Source: an uncultured Lactobacillus sp. (lineage in GTDB: Bacteria; Bacillota; Bacilli; Lactobacillales; Lactobacillaceae). Taken from it: 43,281 bases of DNA. Made by a program: the position numbers and the translations under genes. The notes under the pieces are model-generated. The model was not told the DNA's origin. It did no database searches and worked only from the letters and a program-made list of their open reading frames with translations. The stretch spans positions 1-43,281 of the forward strand of contig CAJUTO010000014.1 in assembly GCA_910589675.1 (NCBI GenBank), in the 5' to 3' direction. This document shows positions 1 to 10,999 of the stretch, piece after piece; the first letter of the stretch is position 1, and every line of letters starts with the position of its first letter.

Positions 1-1
1 T

Positions 2-544
2 TTGCCTGCTAAATTGCAAAAGCTGTATAGACGTATCAAACATTATCAAAGAATGTTAGCTCGCAAAAGAAAGGTTAACGATAAGTTGGCTGCTAAATCA
101 AATAATTACTTTGCAGTGAGAACCAAATTGCAAAGAGACTATCGCAGAGTAGCTAATATCCAAAATGATCTTTTACAGAAGTTTACTACTAAGCTCGTTA
201 ATGATTACGACCAAATTGTAATTGAAGATTTAGCAGTAAAGCAAATGATGATGACGCATGTCGCTTCAAAGGGTATGCACAGATCGTCGTTCGGCAAGTT
301 TAGACAAATCTTGACATATAAGTGTGATTGGTATGGCAAAGAATTGATCTTAGCCGATAAAACCTACCCATCAACACAAAGGTGTGCTCAGTGCGGTTAT
401 GTTAAAAAAGGTGACGAGAAGATCACTTTGCAAGGCAATAAAAAATACGGCACAAAGCATAATGAGTATATCTGCTATGAATGTGGCTATAAGAATGATC
501 GAGATAAAAATGCAGTATTAAATCTTTTAGCTTTAGCAAAATAA
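2..544 (+). CDS. tnpB: TnpB-family RNA-guided nuclease (IS605 OrfB), 5' partial
   Basis: This is the C-terminal 180 residues of a TnpB-like protein, open at the left window edge. A basic helical segment is followed by the RuvC glutamate motif VIEDL (about residue 74 of the visible part), a zinc ribbon with two CxxC pairs (CAQCG and CYECG), and the last RuvC aspartate in NDRDKNAVLNL near the C-terminus. The first RuvC aspartate should lie upstream of the window. TnpB proteins are programmable nucleases guided by an RNA (omega RNA) that covers the 3' end of tnpB and the right end of the element. No frameshift or stop is visible in this part, so it may be functional. Confidence is high for the family; activity is not known. 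Confidence 0.88.
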   Translation: MPAKLQKLYRRIKHYQRMLARKRKVNDKLAAKSNNYFAVRTKLQRDYRRVANIQNDLLQKFTTKLVNDYDQIVIEDLAVKQMMMTHVASKGMHRSSFGKFRQILTYKCDWYGKELILADKTYPSTQRCAQCGYVKKGDEKITLQGNKKYGTKHNEYICYECGYKNDRDKNAVLNLLALAK

Positions 545-660
545 AAAAATAAACGGGGCTGGGTAGGCCCTTAAGCTGGAGGAGCTGGTCAATGTGATTA
601 CTCCTATATTGGAATATCAGAATACTAGTGAAGACGACAGTAAATGAAACAAAGAAAGGA
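545..660 (+). ncRNA. candidate omega RNA scaffold / IS right-end RNA
   Basis: The stretch just after the tnpB stop is G-rich compared with its surroundings and can fold into short hairpins (GGGCTG with GGCCC near 556-570; AGCT/AGCT near 574-588; ATATT/AATAT near 614-624). In the TnpB family the guide RNA scaffold normally spans the tnpB 3' end and this right-end region, with the guide taken from the flanking DNA. The call is by position and family knowledge. The 5' and 3' ends given are guesses. Confidence 0.35.
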
Positions 661-677
661 AAAAATATATCTTTCTG

Positions 678-2714
<2,037 letters not shown>

Positions 2715-2715
<1 letters not shown>

Positions 2716-3482
2716 TGCAGATTATTGATAATCACACTCACTTAAATGATGAGCCTTTCCGAGGTAAGGAAGAATATTACCTCGATCGGGCTAAAGAATT
2801 AGATGTAACCAAAGTGATTTGTGCTGGACAGGATCCTGATTTTAATGAGCGCGCAATTGATTTAGCCCAACGATTTGACAATGTTTATGCGATGGTTGGC
2901 TTGAATCCTGATATTGCCAAAAATTATGATCAAAAAGCTGAAGATAAGTTGATTGAGCAACTACAAATGCCAAAAGTGGTTGCTTTAGGAGAAGTAGGTC
3001 TTGATTATTATTGGGATGAATCGCCAAGAGATGTTCAACAGGATGTTTTTAGAAGACAAATTGAAGTTGCACATGAATTAAAGATGCCCGTTGACATTCA
3101 TACTAGGGATGCTTTTGAGGATTGCTATAAAATTTTAAAAGAAAGTAATCTGGAATATGGCGCGATTTTGCATAGCTTTAATGGTTCGGCTGAATGGTTA
3201 AATAAATTCTTAGATTTAAACGTTTACTTCTCTTATTCTGGGGTTGTATCTTTTACTAAGGCAAAGGAAGTTCATGGGTCAGCTAAAAATGCTCCTTTAG
3301 ATAGAATTTTGGTTGAAACTGACGCTCCTTATTTAACTCCTAAGCCATATCGTGGTAAACAAAATGAACCAGCATATGTACGATATGTTGCTCAAGCAAT
3401 TGCGGACTTAAAAGAGATACCTTTAGAAGAAGTGGCGGATGCTACTTATGCGAATACTGTGAGAGTTTATGGTCTTGAATAA
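2715..3482 (+). CDS. tatD: TatD-family metal-dependent deoxyribonuclease
   Basis: A 255-residue TIM-barrel hydrolase of the TatD/YcfH family. The metal-binding HxH is in DNHTHLND (residues 5-12). Further signatures are GEVGLDYYWD (about 93-102), DIHTRDAFED with the conserved His (about 127-136), and ETDAPYLTPKPYRG near 201-214. TatD proteins act as 3'-5' nucleases linked to DNA quality control. It sits between metG and rnmV, as is usual in Firmicutes. Its start overlaps the metG stop and its end overlaps the rnmV start by 14 bases, so it is the middle gene of one operon. Confidence 0.95.
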
Positions 3483-4038
3483 AAAGAATTTTAATGCCGT
3501 TGTCGTAGTTGAAGGAAAAGATGATACAATTCGGCTTAAACAATTTTTTCCTGGGATAGAAACTGTAGAAACTAATGGGTCTGCTGTTTCAAAAGAAGTT
3601 CTGGCAGAATTGAAAAAGTTAAGCCAAAAAAGAGATATCATTGTCTTTACTGATCCCGATTTTAACGGCGAAAGAATCAGAAGAATTGTTTCTGAGGCAG
3701 TGCCTAATGCCAAACAAGCTTTTATTACACGTGAAGAAGGGAAACCAGATAAAAAAGGTAACAGTCTTGGAGTTGAACATGCTTCAAAAGAAGCTATTGA
3801 GCGAGCTTTAAGCGATCTTTATGAAGTGAAGCCACAAAATAGTGACTTAACTAAAGAAGCTTATCAGAACCTGGGATTTGTTGGTGGTAGCAATTCTAAA
3901 ATCTTACGTGAAAAAGTGGGCATTAAACTTGGGATTGGATACGGCAATTCTAAGCAATTTTATAAACGATTAGTTACTTTTGGCGTATCTCTAGATGAGT
4001 TAGTAGAAGCGGTAAAGGAAATAGAAAATGGCAAATAA
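3469..4038 (+). CDS. rnmV: ribonuclease M5 (5S rRNA maturation)
   Basis: 189 residues. RNase M5 trims precursor 5S rRNA in Firmicutes. The N-terminal TOPRIM domain is clear: VVVEGKDD with the glutamate (about residues 11-18), then [13 protein letters not shown] with the DxD (about 65-77). A DUF4093-like C-terminal part ends with [12 protein letters not shown]. The start is ATG inside the end of tatD, with a GAGAG sequence 4 bases upstream; a TTG at 3475 is a weaker alternative. The stop overlaps the rsmA start, so translation is probably coupled. Confidence 0.95.
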   Translation: MVLNKKNFNAVVVVEGKDDTIRLKQFFPGIETVETNGSAVSKEVLAELKKLSQKRDIIVFTDPDFNGERIRRIVSEAVPNAKQAFITREEGKPDKKGNSLGVEHASKEAIERALSDLYEVKPQNSDLTKEAYQNLGFVGGSNSKILREKVGIKLGIGYGNSKQFYKRLVTFGVSLDELVEAVKEIENGK

Positions 4039-4915
4039 TATTCCAATTGGATCTCCTGTTAGAACGCAGGCGATTGTTAATCGTTATTTTGTTAAAGCTA
4101 AAAAGAATTTAGGGCAAAACTTTTTAATTGATCATGATGCAATTATGGGAATTGTTGAAGCAGCGCAAATAAAACCTGAGGATCAAGTTATTGAAATTGG
4201 ACCAGGAATAGGTTCTTTAACAGAACAACTTCTTTTAGCCGGTGCAAAGGTATTCGCATATGAAGTGGATGATTCACTTCCTGAAATTCTTCACAATGAA
4301 TTACCACAAACAATCGATGGGGAAGATTTAGATAGTCGATTCAAATTAATGTTAAAAGATGTCTTGAAGGCAGATTTTGATCATGATTTAGCTGGATTTT
4401 TTGACTTGAGTAAAGGCGTGAAAGTTGTAGCTAATTTACCCTACTACATTACAACACCAATTATTTTTGGTTTAGCTGAATCAAATCTCAATTTTGAAAG
4501 TTTAACCTTGATGATGCAAAAGGAAGTTGCGGAAAGGTTAGTTGCAAGTCCTGGTAATAAAGCGTTTGGGCCACTTTCAATTGCGGTTCAAACTGAAATG
4601 GACGTTAAGATTGCACTTGAAGTTAAGAATACCTCATTTATGCCAAGTCCCAAGGTTGATTCTAGTGTCGTTGTTCTTACCCCATTGGAAAATAAACCAG
4701 ATATTCCTAATCGTAAACATTTTAATTGGGTGGTAAAAATGTGTTTTTCTCAAAGAAGAAAGACTTTGAATAACAACCTGAAAAATGTAATTCCTGATAA
4801 GGATGAAAGAGAAAAGCTCATTTCTAGTTTAGGAGTAGATTCACGGGTTAGACCGGAGGATTTGACGATTTCACAATTTATCCAAATTGCTAAGGCTGTT
4901 CCAATGAAGCAGTAA
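4028..4915 (+). CDS. rsmA: 16S rRNA (adenine1518/1519-N6)-dimethyltransferase
   Basis: 295 residues, also called KsgA. It uses S-adenosylmethionine to dimethylate two adjacent adenines in the 3' helix of 16S rRNA, a late check in 30S assembly. Visible motifs are [11 protein letters not shown] (about 25-35), the SAM loop [12 protein letters not shown] (about 54-65), the catalytic NLPYYITTP (about 137-145), and the C-terminal helical region with [14 protein letters not shown]. The ATG follows AAGGAAATAGAAA and overlaps the end of rnmV by 11 bases. It is the last gene of the metG-tatD-rnmV-rsmA run; veg has its own promoter downstream. Confidence 0.96.
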   Translation: MANNIPIGSPVRTQAIVNRYFVKAKKNLGQNFLIDHDAIMGIVEAAQIKPEDQVIEIGPGIGSLTEQLLLAGAKVFAYEVDDSLPEILHNELPQTIDGEDLDSRFKLMLKDVLKADFDHDLAGFFDLSKGVKVVANLPYYITTPIIFGLAESNLNFESLTLMMQKEVAERLVASPGNKAFGPLSIAVQTEMDVKIALEVKNTSFMPSPKVDSSVVVLTPLENKPDIPNRKHFNWVVKMCFSQRRKTLNNNLKNVIPDKDEREKLISSLGVDSRVRPEDLTISQFIQIAKAVPMKQ

Positions 4916-4937
4916 GCTTTAAAAGCTTGTGAAAAAA

Positions 4938-4966
4938 TTGACAATTAATCCTTTTTATGATAAAAT
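4938..4966 (+). promoter_or_regulatory. strong sigma-A promoter for veg
   Basis: A perfect -35 TTGACA at 4938-4943, a 17-base spacer, and -10 TAAAAT at 4961-4966. The predicted transcript starts about 4973 and leads into AAAGGAG and the GTG start of veg. Confidence 0.85.
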
Positions 4967-4989
4967 CGTCCAAAAGGAGTTGTTATTTA

Positions 4990-5247
4990 GTGCCAACATC
5001 GATTAATACGATTAAACATAAGTTGGATTCTCACTTAGGCGATACCTTAACAGTAGTAGCTCAAGCGGGTCGTAAGAAGGTTACAAAGAGACGGGGAATC
5101 TTGAGAGAAACCTTTCCTGCAGTATTTGTTGTTGATTTAGATCAAGATCAAAATAATTTTAAACATGTTTCTTATAGTTACACTGATTTATTAACTAAGA
5201 ATATTGCATTAGAATTTGATGATGAAGCAGAAGAAGCTGAAGCTTAA
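4990..5247 (+). CDS. veg: Veg family protein
   Basis: A small protein of 85 residues (PTSINTIKHKLDSHLGDTLTVVAQAGRKK...), with an SH3-like Veg core and an acidic tail DDEAEEAEA. Veg is conserved next to rsmA in Firmicutes; in Bacillus it has been linked to biofilm matrix gene control, with an unclear mechanism. The GTG start at 4990 is chosen because AAGGAG ends 10 bases upstream. A longer in-frame reading from 4957 would begin inside the -10 region and can be excluded. It has its own promoter and a terminator, so it is monocistronic. Confidence 0.93.
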   Translation: MPTSINTIKHKLDSHLGDTLTVVAQAGRKKVTKRRGILRETFPAVFVVDLDQDQNNFKHVSYSYTDLLTKNIALEFDDEAEEAEA

Positions 5248-5258
5248 AAGCTGGAATA

Positions 5259-5294
5259 AGTACTAACATTGTTAAAATGTTAGTGCTTTTTTTT
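5259..5294 (+). terminator. intrinsic terminator after veg
   Basis: AGTACTAACATT pairs with AATGTTAGTGCT (12-bp stem with one wobble) and is followed by eight T residues. Confidence 0.9.
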
Positions 5295-5350
5295 GTGCAT
5301 TAGAGTAATATTTATAAGCAGATAAATCCAAACATTAGAAAGGAAATATT

Positions 5351-6181
5351 ATGAAACGTTCAGAAAGACTTGTAGACATGACTAAATATTTATTAGAACG
5401 TCCTCACACTTTGATTTCATTACCTTTTTTTGCAGATCGTTATCATGCAGCTAAATCATCAATCTCAGAAGATCTTGCAATTTTAAAAAGAACTTTAGCA
5501 AATAATCAAAATGGAATTTTAGAGACTGTAGCTGGTGCAGCTGGAGGGGTAAGATATATTCCATTTTTAGGACATGACCATGCTAAGGAATATCTATTAG
5601 ATTTGGCTTCTCGAATTGAGGATCCTAGTCGTATTTTAGCTGGTGGTTTTGTATACTTATCCGATATTCTCGGCAACCCTCAAGATTTAAGAAGAATCGG
5701 CGAATTGCTTGCCACTAAGTATGCTTATTCTAATATTGATGCCGTAATGACTGTTGAAACTAAAGGAATTGCCTTGGCACAATCAGTAGCACGTTATTTA
5801 AATGTGCCGTTTGTAACGGCTAGAAAACGTTCAAAAGTTACCGAAGGTGCAACTGTTTCAGTTAACTATATTTCTTCATCATTAGATCGCGTTTCAAAAA
5901 TGGAATTGCCAACTCGTGCGCTTAAAAAGAACTCAAATGTTTTGATTGTTGATGACTTTATGAAGGGCGGCGGTACTTTAACTGGAATGGAAGAACTAGT
6001 TAAAGAATTTGACTGTAGTATTGCTGGAATTTGTGTCCTTTGTGAGGCTGATTTCGATAAGAGCAAATTGGTGGATAATTATATTTCATTAATCAAGATT
6101 AGCCAAATCGATACTGCTAAAAAGATTATTTTAGCTCAACCAGGGAACTTCCTTTCAGTTACTGATTTCAATCGCTTCTAA
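5351..6181 (+). CDS. purR: purine operon repressor PurR
   Basis: 276 residues, Bacillus-type PurR. An N-terminal winged helix (MKRSERLVDMTKYLLERPHTLISLPFF, about 1-70) is fused to a type I phosphoribosyltransferase-like domain that senses PRPP. The PRPP loop is LIVDDFMKGGGTLTGM (about 198-213). PRPP binding relieves repression of purine synthesis and salvage genes at PurBox sites, so it may also act on the xpt-pbuX and guaA genes in this window, though I did not find convincing PurBox pairs. The ATG follows AGAAAGGAAATATT. Confidence 0.96.
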   Translation: MKRSERLVDMTKYLLERPHTLISLPFFADRYHAAKSSISEDLAILKRTLANNQNGILETVAGAAGGVRYIPFLGHDHAKEYLLDLASRIEDPSRILAGGFVYLSDILGNPQDLRRIGELLATKYAYSNIDAVMTVETKGIALAQSVARYLNVPFVTARKRSKVTEGATVSVNYISSSLDRVSKMELPTRALKKNSNVLIVDDFMKGGGTLTGMEELVKEFDCSIAGICVLCEADFDKSKLVDNYISLIKISQIDTAKKIILAQPGNFLSVTDFNRF

Positions 6182-6228
6182 ATGTTATACTAGACACTAG
6201 TTTTGATATTAATTAAGAGGTTAAAAAT

Positions 6229-7614
6229 ATGAAAAAATTTGTTGTTGTATTGGCTGCTGGTAAGGGAACTCGGATGAAGTCCAAGTTGTACAAAGTCTTG
6301 CATAAAGTTTGTGGCAAGACGATGGTTGAACATGTGGTTACTGCAGCTGAAGGTGTTGATCCTGAAAAGATCGTAACTATTGTAGGTACGGGTGCTGAAG
6401 ATGTAGAAAAAGTTCTTGATGGCAAATCAGAATTTGCTTTCCAAGAAAAGCAATTAGGTACTGGAGATGCAGTTAAGACGGCTGGCAAAATTTTGGCAGA
6501 TGAAGATGGTGCAACTTTAGTTGTAACTGGAGATACCCCATTATTTACTGCGGATACTTTCAAGAACTTGTTTGAATATCACAATGAAAAAGGAAATGCA
6601 GCTACTGTATTGACCGCAGAAGCACCAAATCCATTTGGTTATGGTCGAATTATTCGTGATGATCAAGGAAATGTTTTACGAATTGTAGAACAAAAAGATG
6701 GTAAGCCGGAAGAATTAAAGGTTAAAGAAATCAATACTGGCGTATTTTGCTTTGACAATAAGAAGCTTTTTGAAGCTTTAAAGCATGTTACTAACAACAA
6801 TGCTCAAGGAGAATATTACTTAACGGATGTGCTTGAAATCTTGCGTAATGAAGGCGAACGCGTTGGTGCATACAAGATGCCTGACTTTAGTGAAAGTTTA
6901 GGAGTAAATGACCGCATTGCTTTAGCGCAAGCTATTAAAATTATGCAAAGAAGAATCAATGAAGAGCATATGAGAAATGGTGTATCTTTCATCGATCCCG
7001 ATACTGCTTATATTGATAGCGATGTAAAGATTGGTAATGATACTGTCATTGAAGGCAATGTAGTAATTAAAGGGAATACTGAAATTGGTAGTGATTGTTA
7101 CATCACCAATGGTTCAAGAATTATCGATTCTAAGATTGGTAATAATGTAACTGTTACTTCTTCAACTATTGAAGAATCCGAAATGGATGATAATACTGAT
7201 ATTGGTCCAAATTCACATCTTCGTCCAAAGGCTGTTATTCGTGAAGGCGCTCATATTGGAAACTTCGTTGAAATTAAGAAGGCTGAAATTGGTGTGGATA
7301 CTAAGGTTGGTCACTTGACTTATGTTGGGGATGCAACTTTAGGTAAAGATGTAAACGTTGGTTGTGGAACTATCTTTTCTAATTACGATGGTGTTAAGAA
7401 ATTCCATACTACAGTTGGAGACCATTCATTTATTGGCGCTGGTGCAACTTTGATTGCTCCAATTAACGTTGCAGACCATGCCTTTATTGCAGCTGATTCG
7501 ACTATTACTAAGGATGTTAATAAGTACGATATGGCAATTGCTAGAGGTCGTCAAACTAACAAGCCAGATTACTGGCACAAGCTTCCTTTATCAAAAGACA
7601 AGGAATGGGAATAA
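6229..7614 (+). CDS. glmU: bifunctional UDP-N-acetylglucosamine pyrophosphorylase / glucosamine-1-phosphate acetyltransferase
   Basis: 461 residues. It makes UDP-GlcNAc, the precursor of peptidoglycan, in two steps. The N-terminal uridyltransferase has [11 protein letters not shown] (about 8-18), GTGDAVKTA and TGDTPLF. The C-terminal acetyltransferase is a left-handed beta helix built from hexapeptide repeats (from about residue 250, e.g. [22 protein letters not shown]), with the acetyl-CoA site region [11 protein letters not shown]. The start follows AAGAGGTTAAAAAT. The tandem purR-glmU-prs order is the usual Firmicute one, here split by 7 kb of SLAP genes. Confidence 0.97.
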   Translation: MKKFVVVLAAGKGTRMKSKLYKVLHKVCGKTMVEHVVTAAEGVDPEKIVTIVGTGAEDVEKVLDGKSEFAFQEKQLGTGDAVKTAGKILADEDGATLVVTGDTPLFTADTFKNLFEYHNEKGNAATVLTAEAPNPFGYGRIIRDDQGNVLRIVEQKDGKPEELKVKEINTGVFCFDNKKLFEALKHVTNNNAQGEYYLTDVLEILRNEGERVGAYKMPDFSESLGVNDRIALAQAIKIMQRRINEEHMRNGVSFIDPDTAYIDSDVKIGNDTVIEGNVVIKGNTEIGSDCYITNGSRIIDSKIGNNVTVTSSTIEESEMDDNTDIGPNSHLRPKAVIREGAHIGNFVEIKKAEIGVDTKVGHLTYVGDATLGKDVNVGCGTIFSNYDGVKKFHTTVGDHSFIGAGATLIAPINVADHAFIAADSTITKDVNKYDMAIARGRQTNKPDYWHKLPLSKDKEWE

Positions 7615-7647
7615 AACTTATTTCAAAAATTAAATAACAAATATTGA

Positions 7648-7689
7648 GAGTATGAATTTTAAGTTTTTAAAATTTTATGCTCTTTTTTT
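7648..7689 (+). terminator. intrinsic terminator after glmU
   Basis: GAGTATG/TATGCTC plus AATTTTAA/TTAAAATT (one bulged T) form a long stem with a four-base loop, followed by seven T residues. Confidence 0.75.
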
Positions 7690-7863
7690 GGCGTAACTAT
7701 AGCATATTTAGCAAGCAAGATTATAATAGAAGAGTAGATAAAAAAACATAACGTGGGAGTGAAAATATAATTTAAAAACTAACAGAGTATAGAAAATTGA
7801 ATAAAATACCAGACATTGCATTCTACGCTAGGTAGAGTTAGATTTTGACATGAGGTAGAGAAC
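7690..7863 (+). promoter_or_regulatory. leader region of the first SLAP gene
   Basis: 174 AT-rich bases without an ORF. The last part reads GAGGTAGAGAACATG, and the same GAGGTAGA precedes the third SLAP gene (GAGGTAGATAATATG at 9655-9669), so the two paralogues share their ribosome binding region. I could not choose a promoter with confidence. Confidence 0.4.
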
Positions 7864-8730
7864 ATGAGAATAAGTCGTAAGTTAATGATGGTTTCAGCAG
7901 TCGCTTTAATGGGAGTTAGTCCGCTTTTGACTAGCACTCAATCAATTCAGGCCGCAAGTTCTACGGTTTACAAAACTAACAGTAAGACAAGTGTTGTTAG
8001 AACCATCAAGAATGCACATTTTGTAGATCAAAATGGTAAGAGTATACCTATCGTTGCTGAAAAAGGCGGTAAGTATACGGTTTGGAACGTTAAGTCAATT
8101 AATGGTGAGACTTACTATAACGTGGAAAAGGATTCAAATTATTGGATACCTTCTTCTGCTACTAAAGGTAAGGTAAGCTACGTTAAAAATGGCGCTTCAT
8201 ATGTAATTAGTACCAATGATGATGTTAATGACGGTACGGTGGTACCACATGCTTCAGGTGAAACTATTACATTAAAGAAGAACGCCTATGTTTATAATGC
8301 AAATGGAAAACGCGTAGGTAAAATTTACTATAGTAAAGGTGCTAAGTTAGCTAACAAAGGTACTAGACGCATTAATGGCAAATTGTATTATGTTGTTGAC
8401 ACTGGCTATATTAAAGCTGGGAATGTGGCAAGCAGCAATGTAACCCCACATGCGTCGACATCACCTACTCCTTCAACTACCAGCAACTCTAAGAAGTTAG
8501 GGCGTCCAGATAATTGGGTAGCTGGTAAAGATACGCTTAAGTTGAAGAAAAATGCTATTCCATATGATGAAAATGGTAAGAAGCTCACTAATTTAGGTTA
8601 TTCTTACATTAAGAAGACCACAGTTCTTAATTACTATGGAACAAAAATAATTAATGGCTCAACTTATTACTTCTTAGGTGATGGAGTTTATATTAAAGCT
8701 GCTAATGTAGGAACCACTAGTCATAATTAA
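7864..8730 (+). CDS. secreted SLAP-domain protein 1
   Basis: 288 residues with a signal peptide (MRISRKLMMVSAVALMGVSPLL..., predicted cleavage after IQA near residue 30). The rest consists of SLAP-type modules, the cell-wall binding domains of acidophilus-group S-layer proteins: about residues 40-115, 130-190 (LKKNAYVYNANGKRVGK ... YIKAGNV) and 220-283 (LKKNAIPYDENGKKLT ... YIKAANV), joined by a Ser/Thr/Pro linker (about 195-210). No LPXTG motif or enzymatic domain is seen, so it is probably held non-covalently to the wall. First of four tandem paralogues; it has its own terminator. The precise role is unknown. Confidence 0.9.
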   Translation: MRISRKLMMVSAVALMGVSPLLTSTQSIQAASSTVYKTNSKTSVVRTIKNAHFVDQNGKSIPIVAEKGGKYTVWNVKSINGETYYNVEKDSNYWIPSSATKGKVSYVKNGASYVISTNDDVNDGTVVPHASGETITLKKNAYVYNANGKRVGKIYYSKGAKLANKGTRRINGKLYYVVDTGYIKAGNVASSNVTPHASTSPTPSTTSNSKKLGRPDNWVAGKDTLKLKKNAIPYDENGKKLTNLGYSYIKKTTVLNYYGTKIINGSTYYFLGDGVYIKAANVGTTSHN

Positions 8731-8740
8731 TGCAGCCACA

Positions 8741-8769
8741 GATGATCGTTAAAAGCGATCATCTTTTTT
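8741..8769 (+). terminator. intrinsic terminator after SLAP gene 1
   Basis: GATGATCG and CGATCATC form a perfect 8-bp stem around TTAAAAG, followed by six T residues. Confidence 0.85.
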
Positions 8770-8820
8770 CTTAGGCTTATAATTATATTGATGTAAAAAA
8801 TAGTAATAAGGAGAAAAATT

Positions 8821-9573
8821 ATGAGCCTAAAAAAGAAAGTGATTTTGACATCTGCAGCTCTAGGAGCGACACTGTGCCTTTTTTCAAATGAAGCAATCGC
8901 TACAGTAACTGTAAATCCAGCTAAACCTACTAACGTTATTCATTTGGGTGGCACTCCTTCCAAAAAGGCAACTTCTAAAACTTCAATCACATCAACCAAT
9001 TCTAAAACTTCCCAAACTGATAAATCTAAAACCAAAGTAATTGGACCAGAAGATGAAGAAGAACAATTGAGTAATACAATTGTTTCTAAAAGTAGTGTTC
9101 GCTTAAATAAGAATGCACCATTTTATAATAGCTTTGGCAAAAAATTAAAGAAGCTGGCTAAGAAAAATACTCTTTATAAAATTTATCAGATTAAGACTTT
9201 AAACAATCATACTTATTACAAGACTAAATCTGATTTGTGGCTACTCGCAAAGAGTACCAATGGTGAGGTGTGGTATAAACAGGTTTCAAATAATATAATG
9301 ATTTTGACAACAGATAAGAAAGGCAATTTGTCTTACTCTGTTTATAATCCCGTTCCTACTGTGACTAGTTTAATTACTAAACATAATGCATACGTATATA
9401 ATAATGCGGGACAATTGAGACGCACAAAATATGGGACGATCACTTTGATTAAAAAAGGCACCCTTCTTAAGGGCTATAGTATTAAGCGCGTAGAGGGTAA
9501 GAAGTTCTATATAACCAATCATGGATGGATTAAGTACAACAATTTAGAAAAGGTTAAAATTCGTAAAAAATAA
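8821..9573 (+). CDS. secreted SLAP-like protein 2
   Basis: 250 residues. The signal peptide MSLKKKVILTSAALGATLCLFSNEAIAT is followed by a Ser/Thr/Lys-rich linker (about 40-80). Two degenerate SLAP modules follow: about residues 92-140 (VRLNKNAPFYNSFGKKLKKL) and 182-245 (LITKHNAYVYNNAGQLRRTKYGTITLIKKGTLLKG). It differs more from its neighbours than they do from each other and has a less biased codon choice, so it may be an older or less expressed paralogue. The ATG follows AAGGAGAAAAATT. The product is inferred to be cell-wall associated; no other function is visible. Confidence 0.85.
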   Translation: MSLKKKVILTSAALGATLCLFSNEAIATVTVNPAKPTNVIHLGGTPSKKATSKTSITSTNSKTSQTDKSKTKVIGPEDEEEQLSNTIVSKSSVRLNKNAPFYNSFGKKLKKLAKKNTLYKIYQIKTLNNHTYYKTKSDLWLLAKSTNGEVWYKQVSNNIMILTTDKKGNLSYSVYNPVPTVTSLITKHNAYVYNNAGQLRRTKYGTITLIKKGTLLKGYSIKRVEGKKFYITNHGWIKYNNLEKVKIRKK

Positions 9574-9666
9574 CAAAATTAATGTAGTCTTTAATTCACA
9601 AATAGTGTTTGAGGATTTACAATATTAGAGTATAAATAATTATATTTTTGCGTTGAGGTAGATAAT

Positions 9667-10812
9667 ATGAAATTAAGTCATAAATTAGTTATGGTTTCAG
9701 CAGCTGCTTTAATGGGAGTTAGCCCAGTTGTTGGTTCAGCTGTAAATACTAATGTAGCCTTCGCTGCTACTAAGAAGTCCAAGTCTGTTAAGGTTTACAA
9801 CACTATGGGCAAGCATAGCCGCATTAAGCCAACTAAGACTATGTACTTTGTTAACAACAATGGTAAGAAGACTAGCAAGAAAGCTTACAAGAATGGTAAC
9901 TACATCATTTATAATGTAAAAGAAGTTAATGGTGAAACTTACTTCAGCATTCAAAGTGACTTAAAGTACTGGATTCCAGCAACTGCAACTCGTGGTTCTG
10001 TTCAATACCAAGATGGTAACAAGTTGGTAACTATTACTACTGATGGTAAGAAAGTTGTTCAAACTGAAAAGACTTTGAAGTCAAGCTCAAAGAAGTCAAC
10101 TAAGAAGGCTTCAACTAAGAGCACAAAGAAGACTACTAAGGCTGATTCAAAGAAGTCATCAAAGTCAGACGAAAAGTCAACTTCATCAAAGAAGACTACT
10201 GACTCAGATTCAAAGAAGTCAAGCAAGAATGACTCAGCTAAGTCAGATTCAAAGTCAGATGAAAAGACAACTAAGGACTCAGCAAAATCTGATTCAAAGA
10301 AATCAACTAAGTCAGACTCAAAAGTAGCAGATGAAAAGTCAGAAAAGACCTCATCAAAATCAGATGCTAAGAAGTCATCAGATGAAGATTCAAAGGAATC
10401 AACCAAGGCTTCAACTAAGAGCACAAAGAAGACTACTAAGACTGATTCAAAGAAGTCAACTAAGTCAGAAAAGACTTCAACTAAATCAGAATTAAAGAAA
10501 TCTGATTCAAAGTCAGAAAAGAAGTCAACTAAGTCAGACTCAAAGAAATCAGACGAAAAATCAACTTCATCAAAGAAGTCAACTAAGAAGACTATCAAGG
10601 TAACCAACATTGTTGCTAAGCGCAAGGCTCAAGTTTACGACAAGAACGGTAAGAAGGCTAAGACTTACATGGGTAGCAAGAAGTGGACTATCATTGGTAA
10701 GGGCGTTCAAGTTAAAGGCTTAGGTACTAAGACTATTGATGGTGTTAAGTACTACGCTTTACAACCAAACCATTACTACGTAAAGGCTTCAGACTTTACT
10801 ATTAAGAAGTAA
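9667..10812 (+). CDS. secreted SLAP-domain protein 3 with long Ser/Lys/Thr/Asp-rich linker
   Basis: 381 residues. The signal peptide MKLSHKLVMVSAAALMGVSP... is cleaved probably after AFA near residue 34. An N-terminal SLAP-type region (about 38-130) and a C-terminal SLAP module (about 315-378, KRKAQVYDKNGKKAKTYMG ... YVKASDFTIKK) flank a low-complexity stretch of about 180 residues (about 135-312). That stretch is made almost only of S, K, T, D, E and A in units such as SDSKKSTKS. It looks like a disordered, highly charged spacer, perhaps to span the wall or bind anionic polymers. Codons are strongly biased (AAG, TCA), suggesting high expression. The start shares its upstream sequence with SLAP gene 1. 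Confidence 0.9.
   Translation: MKLSHKLVMVSAAALMGVSPVVGSAVNTNVAFAATKKSKSVKVYNTMGKHSRIKPTKTMYFVNNNGKKTSKKAYKNGNYIIYNVKEVNGETYFSIQSDLKYWIPATATRGSVQYQDGNKLVTITTDGKKVVQTEKTLKSSSKKSTKKASTKSTKKTTKADSKKSSKSDEKSTSSKKTTDSDSKKSSKNDSAKSDSKSDEKTTKDSAKSDSKKSTKSDSKVADEKSEKTSSKSDAKKSSDEDSKESTKASTKSTKKTTKTDSKKSTKSEKTSTKSELKKSDSKSEKKSTKSDSKKSDEKSTSSKKSTKKTIKVTNIVAKRKAQVYDKNGKKAKTYMGSKKWTIIGKGVQVKGLGTKTIDGVKYYALQPNHYYVKASDFTIKK
10105..10457 (+). repeat. direct repeat pair inside the SLAP 3 linker (10105-10157 and 10405-10457)
   Basis: Two copies of a 53-base block, differing at about one position and exactly 300 bases apart, encode the same KASTKSTKKTTK-type segment. They lie within a region of shorter degenerate repeats, so the linker length is probably variable between strains. 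Confidence 0.8.
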
Positions 10813-10837
10813 TGTGTTAACTTATTTACATTTTCTT

Positions 10838-10876
10838 AAGAAGACTGTTTCAAAAAGTGAACAGTCTTCTTTTTGC
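10838..10876 (+). terminator. intrinsic terminator after SLAP gene 3
   Basis: AAGAAGACTGTT pairs with AACAGTCTTCTT (12 bp, perfect), followed by five T residues. Confidence 0.9.
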
Positions 10877-10999
10877 GTTATAATGAAACTATTGATGCAA
10901 TTATTAGTAATATAGATAAGTTAATAGAAAATATTCTAATAAATTAAATATGGAAGTTAGAGATTTTTTATTTCGTGAAATTGAGGGAAAAACAAAGAT

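Noticed and set aside
10059-10625. Open frame of 188 codons on the reverse strand, rich in Asp, Phe and Ser
   Set aside because: It is the antisense shadow of the Ser/Lys/Thr linker in SLAP protein 3; the low-complexity repeats keep several frames open.
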